DNA of 64,000 bases from Leifsonia sp. 1010. GTDB lineage: Bacteria > Actinomycetota > Actinomycetes > Actinomycetales > Microbacteriaceae. Where the stretch lies: the NCBI RefSeq assembly GCF_031455295.1, contig NZ_JAVDSL010000001.1:558001-622000 (forward strand), in the 5' to 3' direction. This document shows, in pieces, positions 1 to 8,671 of this stretch (position 1 is its first letter; every line of letters starts with the position of its first letter). The position numbers and the translations under genes are program-made. The notes under the pieces are model-generated. The model made no database searches. It saw nothing but the letters and a program-made list of their open reading frames with translations, and was not told where the DNA came from.

Positions 1-981
1 GCGCGGGCGCGGCGGGCGTACCTCGACAAGCCGGCGCAGTTCGCCGGCCCGGGCCGCACGGAGGAGCGGATCGTCGGGGTCCCGGTTCTGCCGAACCTGG
101 CGGCGCGTGCGGGCGGCCTCCTCGCCATCGCGACCGGCGCGATCGTCCTCATCGCCGCGACGGTCACGATCAGCCCGATCTGGCTCTACGGACCCTCCTC
201 GCCCGGCGACGCCTCGGCGGGCAGCCAGCCGGACTGGTACACGGGCTTCCTCGACGGAGCGCTCCGCCTCGTCCCGCCCGGCTGGGAGTTCGAGTGGCTC
301 GGCCGCACCTGGACGCTCGCCATCCTCATCCCCCTCGCAGTGGTCGGGCTCTACCTGCTCGCGATCGCCGTGTACCCGTTCGTCGAGGAGTGGGTGACCG
401 GCGACCACCGCGACCACCACCTCCTCGACCGCCCGCGCAACGAGCCGACGCGCACCGGCCTCGGCGTCTCCGGCATCGTCTTCTACGCCGCCCTCTGGGG
501 CGCGGGGAGCGCCGACCTCGTGGCCACACATTTCCACCTCACCGTGGAGTCGGTGGTCGCCGGGTACCAGGCGCTCGTGGTGCTCGGCCCGACCGTGGCG
601 TTCGTCGTCACCCGGCGGGTGTGCCTCGCGCTGCAGAAGCGCGACCGCGACATCCTGCTGCACGGCTACGAGACCGGGCGCATCGTCCGGCTGCCCGGCG
701 GCGAGTACGTGGAGGTCCACGGCTCGGTGGATGCGGCCGAGCGGTACCGCCTGGCCGGCCCGGTCGCCGCGCACCCGGCCGACGCCAGGCCGGACGAGGA
801 CGGGCGGCTCCGGCCCACCGAACGGCTCCGGGCGGCTCTCGCCCGGGTGTTCTTCGAGGACCGCCTGGAGCCGGTGGGCCCGCTGACTCGCGACGAGGTC
901 GTCGCCGGAGGACGAACGGATGAGGCGATCGCAGAGAGCGAGGAGACCCCGGTGGCTGCAACGCGGGCGGGTGCGGCGTGA
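1..981 (+). CDS. qcrB: Cytochrome bc1 complex cytochrome b subunit QcrB, C-terminal part (5' end outside window)
   Basis: The reading frame is open from base 1, so the gene starts before the window; 326 codons are visible. The visible part carries the transmembrane segments and the SPIWLYGP and QPDWYTGF motifs that are typical of the C-terminal half of actinobacterial QcrB. It ends in a long hydrophilic cytoplasmic tail, also usual for actinobacterial cytochrome b. QcrB is the membrane subunit of menaquinol-cytochrome c reductase in the bc1-aa3 respiratory supercomplex. The heme-binding histidines lie in the N-terminal half and cannot be checked here. The 3' end overlaps the next gene by 62 bases. 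Confidence 0.93.
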   Translation, partial: ARARRAYLDKPAQFAGPGRTEERIVGVPVLPNLAARAGGLLAIATGAIVLIAATVTISPIWLYGPSSPGDASAGSQPDWYTGFLDGALRLVPPGWEFEWLGRTWTLAILIPLAVVGLYLLAIAVYPFVEEWVTGDHRDHHLLDRPRNEPTRTGLGVSGIVFYAALWGAGSADLVATHFHLTVESVVAGYQALVVLGPTVAFVVTRRVCLALQKRDRDILLHGYETGRIVRLPGGEYVEVHGSVDAAERYRLAGPVAAHPADARPDEDGRLRPTERLRAALARVFFEDRLEPVGPLTRDEVVAGGRTDEAIAESEETPVAATRAGAA

Positions 982-1342
982 GGCGGACGCGACCGCTGCG
1001 GCGGCCGCTCTGACGACGGCGCTGCGAGACGCCTATCTCGCCGGCGACGCCTCGGCCTTGGCCGGGGTACTCGGCCTGGAGGTCCACCTGGTGGTCGACC
1101 ATGGCGGCACGGCGTCACCCCCGGTGGCGGTGGGCATCGCATCCTGCCTGCCGCTCCTGCACGGCCTGCTCGGCGACGCCGCATCCCTCCGGCTGGACGT
1201 CCGGCCGATGAACGGCCGATCAGGACTCGTCGCCTCGCGTGACGGACGCGTCTTCGCCGTCATGGTGCCGCACGGTGCCGTCGGGGCCGTCGACCATCTG
1301 TGGATCGTGGCCGATCCGGAGAAGCTCCGGCGCTGGGGGTGA
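920..1342 (+). CDS. Orphan SnoaL-like domain protein resembling the C-terminal domain of ECF41 sigma factors
   Basis: The protein has 140 residues. From about residue 32 it has the layout of the SnoaL/NTF2-like extension of ECF41-type sigma factors: a GDASALAGVL helix, a DHGG turn, an NGRSGLV strand and a final ADPEKLRRW motif that resembles the NPDKL motif of that domain. No sigma region 2 or 4 precedes it. The ATG at 920 has a GGAGG eight bases upstream and starts inside qcrB; a GTG at 971 would trim an unusual Arg-rich N-terminus and is the alternative. It may be a stand-alone ligand-binding or regulatory domain, or a remnant of a sigma-factor gene. The family assignment is from motif resemblance only. 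Confidence 0.6.
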   Translation: MRRSQRARRPRWLQRGRVRREADATAAAAALTTALRDAYLAGDASALAGVLGLEVHLVVDHGGTASPPVAVGIASCLPLLHGLLGDAASLRLDVRPMNGRSGLVASRDGRVFAVMVPHGAVGAVDHLWIVADPEKLRRWG

Positions 1343-1357
1343 CGCCGTCGACGAACG

Positions 1358-2998
1358 TCAGTCGGGCAGCCGCACCAGGTGCCGGTCGAGCGCGACGGCG
1401 ATCGCCTCGTCCCGGTTAGACACATCCAGCTTCCGGTAGATGCTGCGGATCTGGCTCTTGACCGTGTTCACGGAGACGCCGAGCTCCTCCGCCACCTGGG
1501 GCACGCGCGGGGTGCGCAGGTAGGCCTCGAGGACGGCGAGTTCGCGCTTGCTCAGCGGCTCGCCCTCCGGCAGCGGCAGCAGGAGGGAGCGGACGGGGAT
1601 GTCGGCGAGCACCTCCCCGAATCCCGCACTCTCCAGGGCGCCGAGCAGGTGCGGGAAGTCCTCGACCGGCACCAGCGCGACGGCGAGCCGCTGGCCGGTC
1701 GCGCGGAGAAGCTCGCCCAGCTGGTCGACGACGGATGTGCGGCGAGGTCCGCTCGAGAAGCGCAGCAGCGCGGCGGCCTCGAGGGCCAGCGCCTCCGCGT
1801 GCGTGCGGGCATCGAGCGGTGCTCCGGCGACCCGGCGCACCTGCTGGAGCGCGGCGCCGGTGCGGCCGAGGGCCAGTTCGACGCGCGCGAGACCCACGTG
1901 GCGCTGGGCGCTGCCCGGCTCGAGCTGCCGCAGGACGGTCGACGCGGAGGTGAGGTCGCCCAGCGCGATGTGCAGCAGCGCCCGGTGCGGTGCGAGCTCA
2001 CGGCGGGCGGCCGTCCCGCGACCCTCCGCACCTCGCAGGGCGGCGTAGGCGTCGATCCCCGCCAGACCAGCGGAGGGTCGGCCCGCGACCAGATCGACGA
2101 GCGCCTCGGTCGCGGCGATGGCGCGCCAGTGCTCGATCGTCCGGCGATCGTGGACCATCGCCGCCAGCTGCGTGCGAGCCCCCTCGGCGTCGAACCGCTC
2201 CAGCGCCACGACCGCCTCGGCGACGCGGTAGAACGTACCCGGATACCAGGAGCGCTGCTGGTCGGTCCACTGCTCGTCCTGAGCCAGTTCGATGTACGCC
2301 ATCGCCTCGTGGATGTCGCCCCTCAACGCGTGGATGCCGGCCGACATCGCGATGTTGGCGAAGCCGGAGGAGTAGCCGGTGGGCGGCGATTCGGCCATGC
2401 CCTTCTCGAACGTCTCCAGCGCCAGCTCGACCTGCCCCGCGTAGTACTGGGTGGTGCCGACGTGAGCGTAGATGCGTGACAGCGCCTGCACGGCGGAGCG
2501 CTGATCCAGCGTGAGTCCGTCCAGGGCGGCCACGGCCTTGCGCGCCGGCGCGATACCGAGGCGCGGGCGCCCGATCAGGCGGTAGGCGGCACTCTCGCTG
2601 GCGAGGATGAGCGCCCGGTCGACCGGTCCCACCCGCTCGATGCCGTGACGGGCGGCCCGGGCGGCTCCGACGAAGTAACGCAGTCCCTTCATCCTCCGGT
2701 TCGGCTGGAGGTTGTAGGCGATGCCGAGCATCATCATGAGCAGCGGACGCGTGTGAAGCTCGCCCGCCGGGATGCGCTCGGCGACCTGCGCGAAACCCTG
2801 CCGGATCCCGATGGCGACATCGAACCAGTGGTCCCGGACCACGGCCGTCGCCGCGTCGTAGTCGCCCGCGTCGACGGCCTCCTGGAACTGCCGGAGCACA
2901 TCCCGGTCGATCGTCAGCCGGATGTCGTCGGCGCTCTCGGGCTCGGGGTCAGCACCCGCGGAGAACGAGTGCGCGGACTCATCCGAGAACGTGCTCAT
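1358..2998 (-). CDS. LuxR-type transcriptional regulator with helical-repeat (TPR-like) sensor half, paralogue 1 of 3
   Basis: The protein has 546 residues. The last 65 residues form a LuxR/GerE helix-turn-helix (LSKREL, VSVNTVKSQI, RKLDVSNRDEA). The preceding 400 or so residues are Ala/Leu-rich amphipathic helices of TPR or MalT type. There is no Walker A motif, so it is not a complete LAL/MalT ATPase regulator. The ATG at 2998 is preferred because a purine-rich site lies about ten bases upstream; the frame is open further upstream without a better start. Two homologues with the same length and domain order lie at 24419-26017 and 26794-28416. It is divergent from the SDR gene at 3094, with a GC-rich dyad between them. 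The effector and target genes are unknown. Confidence 0.85.
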   Translation of the reverse strand: MSTFSDESAHSFSAGADPEPESADDIRLTIDRDVLRQFQEAVDAGDYDAATAVVRDHWFDVAIGIRQGFAQVAERIPAGELHTRPLLMMMLGIAYNLQPNRRMKGLRYFVGAARAARHGIERVGPVDRALILASESAAYRLIGRPRLGIAPARKAVAALDGLTLDQRSAVQALSRIYAHVGTTQYYAGQVELALETFEKGMAESPPTGYSSGFANIAMSAGIHALRGDIHEAMAYIELAQDEQWTDQQRSWYPGTFYRVAEAVVALERFDAEGARTQLAAMVHDRRTIEHWRAIAATEALVDLVAGRPSAGLAGIDAYAALRGAEGRGTAARRELAPHRALLHIALGDLTSASTVLRQLEPGSAQRHVGLARVELALGRTGAALQQVRRVAGAPLDARTHAEALALEAAALLRFSSGPRRTSVVDQLGELLRATGQRLAVALVPVEDFPHLLGALESAGFGEVLADIPVRSLLLPLPEGEPLSKRELAVLEAYLRTPRVPQVAEELGVSVNTVKSQIRSIYRKLDVSNRDEAIAVALDRHLVRLPD

Positions 2999-3048
2999 AG
3001 GAGGACTCCAGGGTCGACGGGAGGGCAGGGGGTCGTCTTCATCGTAAT

Positions 3049-3064
3049 GACGCGTCGGCGCGTC
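3049..3064. promoter_or_regulatory. GC-rich dyad between divergent regulator and SDR genes (possible operator)
   Basis: The 16 bases GACGCGTCGGCGCGTC form an inverted repeat of two 8-base halves with one mismatch. They lie in the 95-base gap between the LuxR-type regulator (starting at 2998, leftward) and the SDR (starting at 3094, rightward). The position suits control of either promoter. In such GC-rich DNA a dyad like this can arise by chance. Confidence 0.3.
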
Positions 3065-3093
3065 TAGCGTGGAAGGCGACGAGGAGGCGAGAG

Positions 3094-3816
3094 ATGGCGA
3101 GGATTCTGGTGACCGGCGCAGGGAGCGGGCTCGGGCTCGGTGCCGCACGCGAGCTGGCGGAGCACGGCCACACCGTGGTCGGGCACGTCCGCAGCCTGGA
3201 CCGGGCGGGCGAGCTCCGGGATGCGCTGGGCGACGATGGGGTGATCCTGGCGGCGGAGCTCTCCGACGAGGAGCAGGTGCAGGCGCTCGCCGATCAGGTG
3301 GCGGATGCCGGCGGCGTGGACGCGGTCATCAACAACGCCGGAGTGATCGACGGCGCCGGCATCCTCCCGGTCAACGTCGTCGCCCCCTACCTCCTGACCG
3401 CGCTGGTCCCGGCCGAACGCTACGTCTATCTCAGCAGCGGGATGCACCGGGGTGGCCACGCGACGCTCGACAGACTCGATTGGTCCGGGCGGACGCGCAC
3501 GGCGTCGTACTCGGACAGCAAGCTGATCGTGACGGCGCTCGCCGCGGCGCTCCCCCGCCTCCGTCCCGGCGTGTTCAGCAACGCGGTCGACCCGGGCTGG
3601 GTGCCCACGCGGATGGGCGGCCGCAACGCGCCCGACGACCTCGAGCTCGGCCACCGCACGCAGGTCTGGCTCGCCGAGGGCGAAGACCCGGAGACCCGCA
3701 CCTCGGCGTACTGGCACCACCAGCGGCAGCAGCGACCGCATCCCGCCGCCACCGATCGGGCGTTCCAGGATGCGGTCGTTGCCGCACTGAAGGAGCACAC
3801 CGGCACCGACCTGTGA
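3094..3816 (+). CDS. Short-chain dehydrogenase/reductase (SDR)
   Basis: The protein has 240 residues with the SDR layout: an N-terminal TGAGSGLG nucleotide-binding motif, the NNAG motif near residue 84, a catalytic serine in YLSSG and the YSDSK active-site pair, followed by a DPGWVPT segment. It is expected to be a soluble NAD(P)-dependent oxidoreductase of unknown substrate. A GAGGAGG ribosome binding site precedes the ATG. It is transcribed away from the LuxR-type regulator, which is a candidate controller. Confidence 0.85.
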   Translation: MARILVTGAGSGLGLGAARELAEHGHTVVGHVRSLDRAGELRDALGDDGVILAAELSDEEQVQALADQVADAGGVDAVINNAGVIDGAGILPVNVVAPYLLTALVPAERYVYLSSGMHRGGHATLDRLDWSGRTRTASYSDSKLIVTALAAALPRLRPGVFSNAVDPGWVPTRMGGRNAPDDLELGHRTQVWLAEGEDPETRTSAYWHHQRQQRPHPAATDRAFQDAVVAALKEHTGTDL

Positions 3817-3890
3817 CCGCTGGGCCGCAGCGAGTTCCCTTCGGGTTCCCAGAACTCTGCCAGGACGATTCCCGGTAGGCTGGACGACAA

Positions 3891-4027
3891 CAAGGGGAGT
3901 ACTCCCGTCGGCAGTGAGCCCGTCATTACGGATGCGCCATCGCATCCCGGGCCACTGGTCCCGAACCGAGATCGTCGATCCGGTCGGGGCGGAGGAGACC
4001 TTGGCGAGACGTTCCGCCTACCCCTTG
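3891..4027 (+). promoter_or_regulatory. yybP-ykoY family (Mn2+) riboswitch in the leader of the TerC gene
   Basis: The leader begins with CAAGGGGAGTA, the conserved 5' element of the yybP-ykoY RNA, followed by the CGGCAGTGAGCCCGTCATTA region and later by GGAGGAGACCTTGGC, the second conserved internal loop. The closing strand CCCCTTG (4021-4027) is an exact complement of CAAGGGG (3891-3897), forming P1. The P1 3' strand ends at the GGGAG ribosome binding site (4027-4031) of the GTG start at 4038, which suggests control of translation initiation. Known members sense Mn2+ and sit before TerC, MntP and P-type ATPase genes, so the context fits. Confidence 0.88.
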
Positions 4028-4037
4028 GGAGTTCCCG

Positions 4038-5057
4038 GTGCAGGTCACCCCGCTCATCTGGATCATCACGATCGCCGTCACGATCGCGTTCTTCGTCTAC
4101 GAGTTCTTCGCGCACGTGCGCAAGCCGCACGAGCCGACCATCGGCGAGTCGGCCCGGTGGTCCGCGTTCTACATCGGTCTGGCGCTGCTGTTCGGCGTCG
4201 GCATCGGGATGGTCTCCGGCTGGACTTACGGCGGCGAGTACTTCGCGGGCTACCTGACCGAGAAGGTGCTCTCGGTCGACAACCTGTTTGTCTTCCTGCT
4301 GCTGATGTCGGCGTTCGCCGTGCCTAAGGCATACCAGCAGAAGGTGCTGATGATCGGCATCATCATCGCGCTGATCCTCCGTGGCGCGTTCATCGCCGTC
4401 GGAGCCGGGCTCATCGAGAACTACTCGTGGGTCTTCTACCTCTTCGGCGCCCTCCTGCTCTTCCTGGCGTGGCGTCAGGCGTTCGGCTCCCACGACTCCG
4501 ACCCGACCGACAACCGGGTGATGCGGTTCATCCGGCGGCACCTGCCCGTCACCGACGAGTACAACCGCGACCGGCTCACGGTGAAGAAGGACGGGCGCCG
4601 CTTCGTCACCCCGATGCTGCTGACCATCATCGCGATCAGCCTCATCGACGTGGTCTTCGCCGTCGATTCCATCCCCGCGATCTACGGTCTCACCAGCGAG
4701 GCGTACATCGTCTTCACCGCCAACGCCTTCGCCCTGATGGGACTCCGCCAGCTGTACTTCCTCATCGGCGGCCTCCTCGAGCGGCTCGTCTACCTGTCGC
4801 AGGGCCTCGCGGTCATCCTGGGCTTCATCGGCGTCAAGCTCGTCTTCCACGCGCTGCACGTCAACGAGCTGCCCTTCATCAACGGCGGCCGGCACGTGGA
4901 GTGGATCCCCGAGATCCCGACCTGGTTCTCGCTCCTCTTCATCGGAGCGACGATCGCGGTGGCCGCCACGGCCAGCCTCCTGAAGACGCGCGGCGACCGC
5001 CGCGCCGAGATCCAGGACGAACCGGAGCTCAGCTCGGACGCGCGTCCGCAGCGGTGA
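4038..5057 (+). CDS. TerC-family integral membrane protein (YkoY/Alx type, probable metal exporter)
   Basis: The protein has 339 residues and about nine transmembrane helices. It carries the two TerC signatures: EKVLSVDNLFVF near residue 75 and DVVFAVDSIPAI near residue 205, with the acidic residues thought to coordinate metal. Family members behind yybP-ykoY riboswitches are linked to Mn2+ efflux, including loading of exported metalloenzymes. The GTG start is set by GGGAG six bases upstream, directly after the riboswitch closing stem. The 3' end overlaps the convergent ltrA-like gene by 29 bases. Confidence 0.92.
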   Translation: MQVTPLIWIITIAVTIAFFVYEFFAHVRKPHEPTIGESARWSAFYIGLALLFGVGIGMVSGWTYGGEYFAGYLTEKVLSVDNLFVFLLLMSAFAVPKAYQQKVLMIGIIIALILRGAFIAVGAGLIENYSWVFYLFGALLLFLAWRQAFGSHDSDPTDNRVMRFIRRHLPVTDEYNRDRLTVKKDGRRFVTPMLLTIIAISLIDVVFAVDSIPAIYGLTSEAYIVFTANAFALMGLRQLYFLIGGLLERLVYLSQGLAVILGFIGVKLVFHALHVNELPFINGGRHVEWIPEIPTWFSLLFIGATIAVAATASLLKTRGDRRAEIQDEPELSSDARPQR

Positions 5058-6372
5058 CCGGGGAGGTCGAGGGGTCGTTCCGCCACGCACGCAGGGTGTG
5101 ACGGAAGCCGACGAGCTCGTGGCCGACCACCTCGACCACCGCGCCGAGCGCGACCAGCCCGATCACGGTGCTCAGGGCGGTGAGCTGGCCCGGCTGTTCC
5201 AGGTCGACGGGCTCGCCGGGATGCGTCAGAGCGCCGACGACGACCGCCGCGGCGAGAGGCGCGAGGGTGATCAGCAGGAGCGGCAGGTGCGTGAGGTCGA
5301 ACGACCGGAGCAGCACGCTCCAGATCAGGAAGATCAGCACGATCGTGGCGGCCAGGGGGACCGCGAGGGCGAGCGCGACACCCAGCAGTGAGACGCCTCC
5401 CTTCTCCACTGCGATCGTGGTCAGGTGCAGGCCGGCGCCGATGGCCGCGATCGTCCCGAACAGGGCGAGGTGCGCGTAGCGCCAGCCGAACGCCCGCTCC
5501 GGCCGCCGTTCCAGCACCAGCCGCGACGGCACCAGGAAGTAGCTCCACCAGACGGCGGCCGCCATCACCAGACCGGAGGAGGCGATCAGCACGGCCTCGG
5601 GCGACCATCCCGCCTCCTGCGTGAGTGCGCCGACGGCGGCCGTCGTCCCGGCGATGACCTCGCCGATGGTGATCAGTGTCAGCAGGCCGAACCGTTCGGC
5701 GAGGTGACCGGGGTTCCAGGGCGAGAAGCCGTACAGCCGGGTCGCCGCCACCGGGGCGATCATCTCGGCGAGCGCGAGCACCACGATCGCCGAGACGGTG
5801 GCTCCCACCGGCAGCGGCACGATCGCCGTCAGCAGCCAGCCCACCTGCGCCACCGAGATGATGACGACGTACGAGATGGCGTTGCGGCGATGGTCGGGGT
5901 CGGTCCGCGCCGCCCGCAGCCACAGCACGATCAGCGGCACCCGCATGATGATGTAGCCGATCACCATCAGCAGGTTGTTCGGGCTCTCGCCATCCGCCGC
6001 GCGCTCGAAGCTGACGGGAAGGCCGTACGTGAGCACGATCACCCCGATCATCTGCACGATGGTCGCCAGACGGATGAGCACGTCGTCGTTGCCGTAGGCG
6101 GACGAGAACCAGGTGAAGTTGAGCCACGCCCAGCTGACCGCCCACACCGCGAACGCGTAGGCCCCGAGAGCCGGCCAGACGTCGCCGTGCGCGAGCTGCT
6201 CGGCGAGCTGATCCGACGCGGCGGCGAAGGCGACGACGTACGTGAGGTCGTACAGCAGTTCGAGGGGAGTCGTGGTCCGGCCGCGCTCCTTCGGGTTCCT
6301 CCCGGGCATGGGGCGGATGCGATGCCGCAGCTCCAGCCGCAACTGGTCAGTGAAGTCCGATTCGCCGCCCAC
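5029..6372 (-). CDS. Low temperature requirement protein A (LtrA) family membrane protein
   Basis: The protein has 447 residues and about twelve hydrophobic segments. The N-terminal LELLYDLTYVVAF motif and the ERFGLLTLITIGEVI motif are hallmarks of the LtrA family. The family was named for a Listeria gene needed for growth in the cold; the molecular function is not known. The GTG at 6372 has GGGAGG just upstream and is a better start than the downstream ATG in MPGRNP. It is convergent with and overlaps the TerC gene. Confidence 0.88.
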   Translation of the reverse strand: MGGESDFTDQLRLELRHRIRPMPGRNPKERGRTTTPLELLYDLTYVVAFAAASDQLAEQLAHGDVWPALGAYAFAVWAVSWAWLNFTWFSSAYGNDDVLIRLATIVQMIGVIVLTYGLPVSFERAADGESPNNLLMVIGYIIMRVPLIVLWLRAARTDPDHRRNAISYVVIISVAQVGWLLTAIVPLPVGATVSAIVVLALAEMIAPVAATRLYGFSPWNPGHLAERFGLLTLITIGEVIAGTTAAVGALTQEAGWSPEAVLIASSGLVMAAAVWWSYFLVPSRLVLERRPERAFGWRYAHLALFGTIAAIGAGLHLTTIAVEKGGVSLLGVALALAVPLAATIVLIFLIWSVLLRSFDLTHLPLLLITLAPLAAAVVVGALTHPGEPVDLEQPGQLTALSTVIGLVALGAVVEVVGHELVGFRHTLRAWRNDPSTSPVTAADARPS

Positions 6373-6428
6373 GCGCCCTCCCTGGTCAGAGTCTTGCGCA
6401 TCCCGGGCGGCGGAGGGTAGCTCTCGGC

Positions 6429-7304
6429 CTAGGGGGCGCCGATCCGCTCGGTGAGCAGGTCGAGCAGCGCCTCCGCGGCACGGCCGGGGCGTCGACGGGC
6501 GATGGCGCTGAGCCGCCAGTCCACGGGTTCGGTCAGGGGGCGCACGACGGCTCCCTCCGCCGGGATGATGGTCAGCTCCGGCAGGGCGGCCACGCCCAGT
6601 CCCGCGGCGACGAAGCGCGGGATCTCGCCCAGGTCGGACAACTCGGTGGGCACCCGACGAGTCAGGCCGAGGGCCTGCAGCGCGCGATCGAGGGTGACGC
6701 GGTTGCCGAAGCCGACACGCGAGTCCACCCAGGCCTCCTCCGCCAGGTCGGCGAGCGCGACAGTGCGGCGGCGGGCGAGCGGGTGATCCTCCGGCAGCAC
6801 GGCGAGGAACGGGGAGTCGACCAGCGGTCGCATGATGAGGTCGGGAACCGCGTCGGGCAGGCCGTGGAACGCGATGTCGAGCCGCCCCTGGCGCACCTCC
6901 TCCACCAGGCCGGTGGATCCGCTGGGCGACGGGCCGAGGCGGAGGTCGACGTGTGGATGCCGCCGGTGGAACTCGCCCATGATGCCCGGCAGGTCGATGG
7001 TGGTCAGGTTCGTGAAGATGCCGACCCGGACCGTGCCGCGCAGGGGGCCGTGCTCGTCGGTGAACTCGCGCATCCTCTCCACGGCGTCGATCGCGCTGCG
7101 CGCCTCGGGCAGCACGGTCCGGCCCGCCTCGGTGAGCCGCACGCCGTGCGCATCCCGCTCGAACAGCGCCGTCCCGAGTTCCGATTCGAGACTCCGGATG
7201 CCCGCAGAGACAGTCGACTGCGCCGCGAAGACGCGGGCAGCGGCGCGCGTGAAGTTGAGCTCGTCGGCCACGGCGACGAGGTACTCGAGCTGGCGCGTGT
7301 CCAT
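6429..7304 (-). CDS. LysR-family transcriptional regulator
   Basis: The protein has 291 residues. Residues 1-60 form the winged helix-turn-helix (MDTRQLEYLVAVAD, FTRAAARVFAAQSTVS), followed by the usual effector-binding domain (GTVRVGI onwards, residues 90-290). It is divergently transcribed from the MFS gene at 7398, the standard arrangement for a LysR protein and its target. A dyad with the T-N11-A pattern lies between them. The inducer is unknown. Confidence 0.93.
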   Translation of the reverse strand: MDTRQLEYLVAVADELNFTRAAARVFAAQSTVSAGIRSLESELGTALFERDAHGVRLTEAGRTVLPEARSAIDAVERMREFTDEHGPLRGTVRVGIFTNLTTIDLPGIMGEFHRRHPHVDLRLGPSPSGSTGLVEEVRQGRLDIAFHGLPDAVPDLIMRPLVDSPFLAVLPEDHPLARRRTVALADLAEEAWVDSRVGFGNRVTLDRALQALGLTRRVPTELSDLGEIPRFVAAGLGVAALPELTIIPAEGAVVRPLTEPVDWRLSAIARRRPGRAAEALLDLLTERIGAP

Positions 7305-7321
7305 AGATGCAGCCTAGCGTC

Positions 7322-7344
7322 GACGATCGCTCATATCGATCGTC
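7322..7344. promoter_or_regulatory. Probable LysR-type operator between lysR and MFS genes
   Basis: GACGATCG (7322-7329) and CGATCGTC (7337-7344) are perfect 8-base inverted repeats around a 7-base spacer. The dyad contains T (7327), eleven bases, then A (7339), the classic LysR box. It lies in the 93-base gap between the divergent promoters. Confidence 0.6.
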
Positions 7345-7397
7345 AGCATCGGCTATTTCCGTTGGACTCGATGCTCGCCGAGGAGCACCATCGAAGC

Positions 7398-8660
7398 ATG
7401 ACCAGCACGCTCGACTTCTCCGCCCCCACCGGCTCCGCTCCCCGGATGGAGGCCGCACCGGGCCGCACCCGGCGCTCCTTCCGCCTGCGCCACGGCGCCG
7501 GCTTCTGGGTCATCGCGGCGGCGTTCCTCGCCGTGATGGCCTTCTCGACCATCCCCACTCCGCTGTACGCGTTCTACCAGGCACGCGACGGCTTCCCGAC
7601 CTGGGTGGTGACCGTCATCTTCGCCGCGTACGCGGTCGGCGTCATCGCCAGCCTCTTCCTCATCGGCCACCTGAGCGACATCGCCGGCCGACGCAGGATG
7701 GTGCTCATCGCCGTGCTCATCGAGATCGTCTCCGCCGCCCTCTTCCTGGTCTGGAACGATGTCGCCGGCCTGATCGTCGCGCGCACCCTCTCCGGAATCG
7801 GTGTCGGCGCCTTGACGGCGAGCGCGACCGCGCACCTCAGCGAGCTGCGCGCCGTCGCCCGGCCGGACGAGGGGCCCGCGACCGCCGGGACCGTCTCCAC
7901 GGTCGTCAACACGGGCGGACTCGCGCTCGGCCCGCTGATCGGCGGAGCGTTCGCACAGTTCCTGCCCGAGCCGCTGCTGCTCCCGTACGCGGTGTTCCTC
8001 GTCGTGCTCGCGGTCGCGGCCGTCGCCGTCGCCCTCGTTCCGGAGACTGTGGAGTGCGCGGAAGAGCGTCCGGCGTACCGCCCGCAGCGGATCTCGCTGC
8101 CCGCCGAAGCGCGAGGAGCCTTCTCCGCCGCGGCCGTCGCCGCCTTCGCCGGCTTCGCGGTCTTCGGGCTGTTCACGTCGCTGGCCCCGAGCGTGCTCGT
8201 CGTCACCCTCCACCAGACCTCGCACCTGCTGGCCGGGTTCGTCCCGTTCGCGGTGTTCGCAGCGTCGGCGATCTCGCAGATCGTCTTCGCCCGGGTCTCC
8301 TCCCGCGCGCAGCTGATCCTGGCCCTCGTCCTCATGCTCGTCGGGCTCGCGGGCCTCGCGGCCGGCGTGCTGACGGCCTCGTTCGCGGTCTTCCTGGTCA
8401 GCGGTGTGCTGGCGGGCGCCGGTGTCGGTCTCCAGTTCCGCTCGGCGATCGCCGCGGCGGCCTCGCTCGCCGCCCCGGAGCGCCGCGGTGAGGTGCTCGC
8501 CGCGATCTTCCTGATCGCGTACATCGGTCTGGCGGTGCCCGTGCTGCTCGTCGGCATGGCCCTCATCTTCTGGCCGCTCGTGCCGGTGCTGGTGGTGTTC
8601 GACGCCGCGGTCGCGGCGCTGTCGGTTCCCGCTGGCCTGCGGATGCTGCGCCGGGCTTGA
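7398..8660 (+). CDS. Major facilitator superfamily (MFS) transporter
   Basis: The protein has 420 residues and about twelve transmembrane helices after a hydrophilic N-terminal 35 residues. The GHLSDIAGRRRM loop between helices 2 and 3 is the MFS signature, and helix 4-5 carries R-T-L-S-G-I-G-V-G. This suggests a drug or metabolite efflux-type proton antiporter. The ATG at 7398 is chosen because the reading frame upstream crosses the lysR promoter and start. It is probably controlled by the divergent LysR protein. The substrate cannot be told from sequence. Confidence 0.9.
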   Translation: MTSTLDFSAPTGSAPRMEAAPGRTRRSFRLRHGAGFWVIAAAFLAVMAFSTIPTPLYAFYQARDGFPTWVVTVIFAAYAVGVIASLFLIGHLSDIAGRRRMVLIAVLIEIVSAALFLVWNDVAGLIVARTLSGIGVGALTASATAHLSELRAVARPDEGPATAGTVSTVVNTGGLALGPLIGGAFAQFLPEPLLLPYAVFLVVLAVAAVAVALVPETVECAEERPAYRPQRISLPAEARGAFSAAAVAAFAGFAVFGLFTSLAPSVLVVTLHQTSHLLAGFVPFAVFAASAISQIVFARVSSRAQLILALVLMLVGLAGLAAGVLTASFAVFLVSGVLAGAGVGLQFRSAIAAAASLAAPERRGEVLAAIFLIAYIGLAVPVLLVGMALIFWPLVPVLVVFDAAVAALSVPAGLRMLRRA

Positions 8661-8671
8661 CCCGTCCGGTC

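Noticed and set aside
5029-7458. A single 809-codon gene covering both the LtrA and LysR regions
   Set aside because: The upstream half is an antisense/off-frame shadow of the LysR gene; the LtrA protein starts at a GTG with a good ribosome binding site at 6372.
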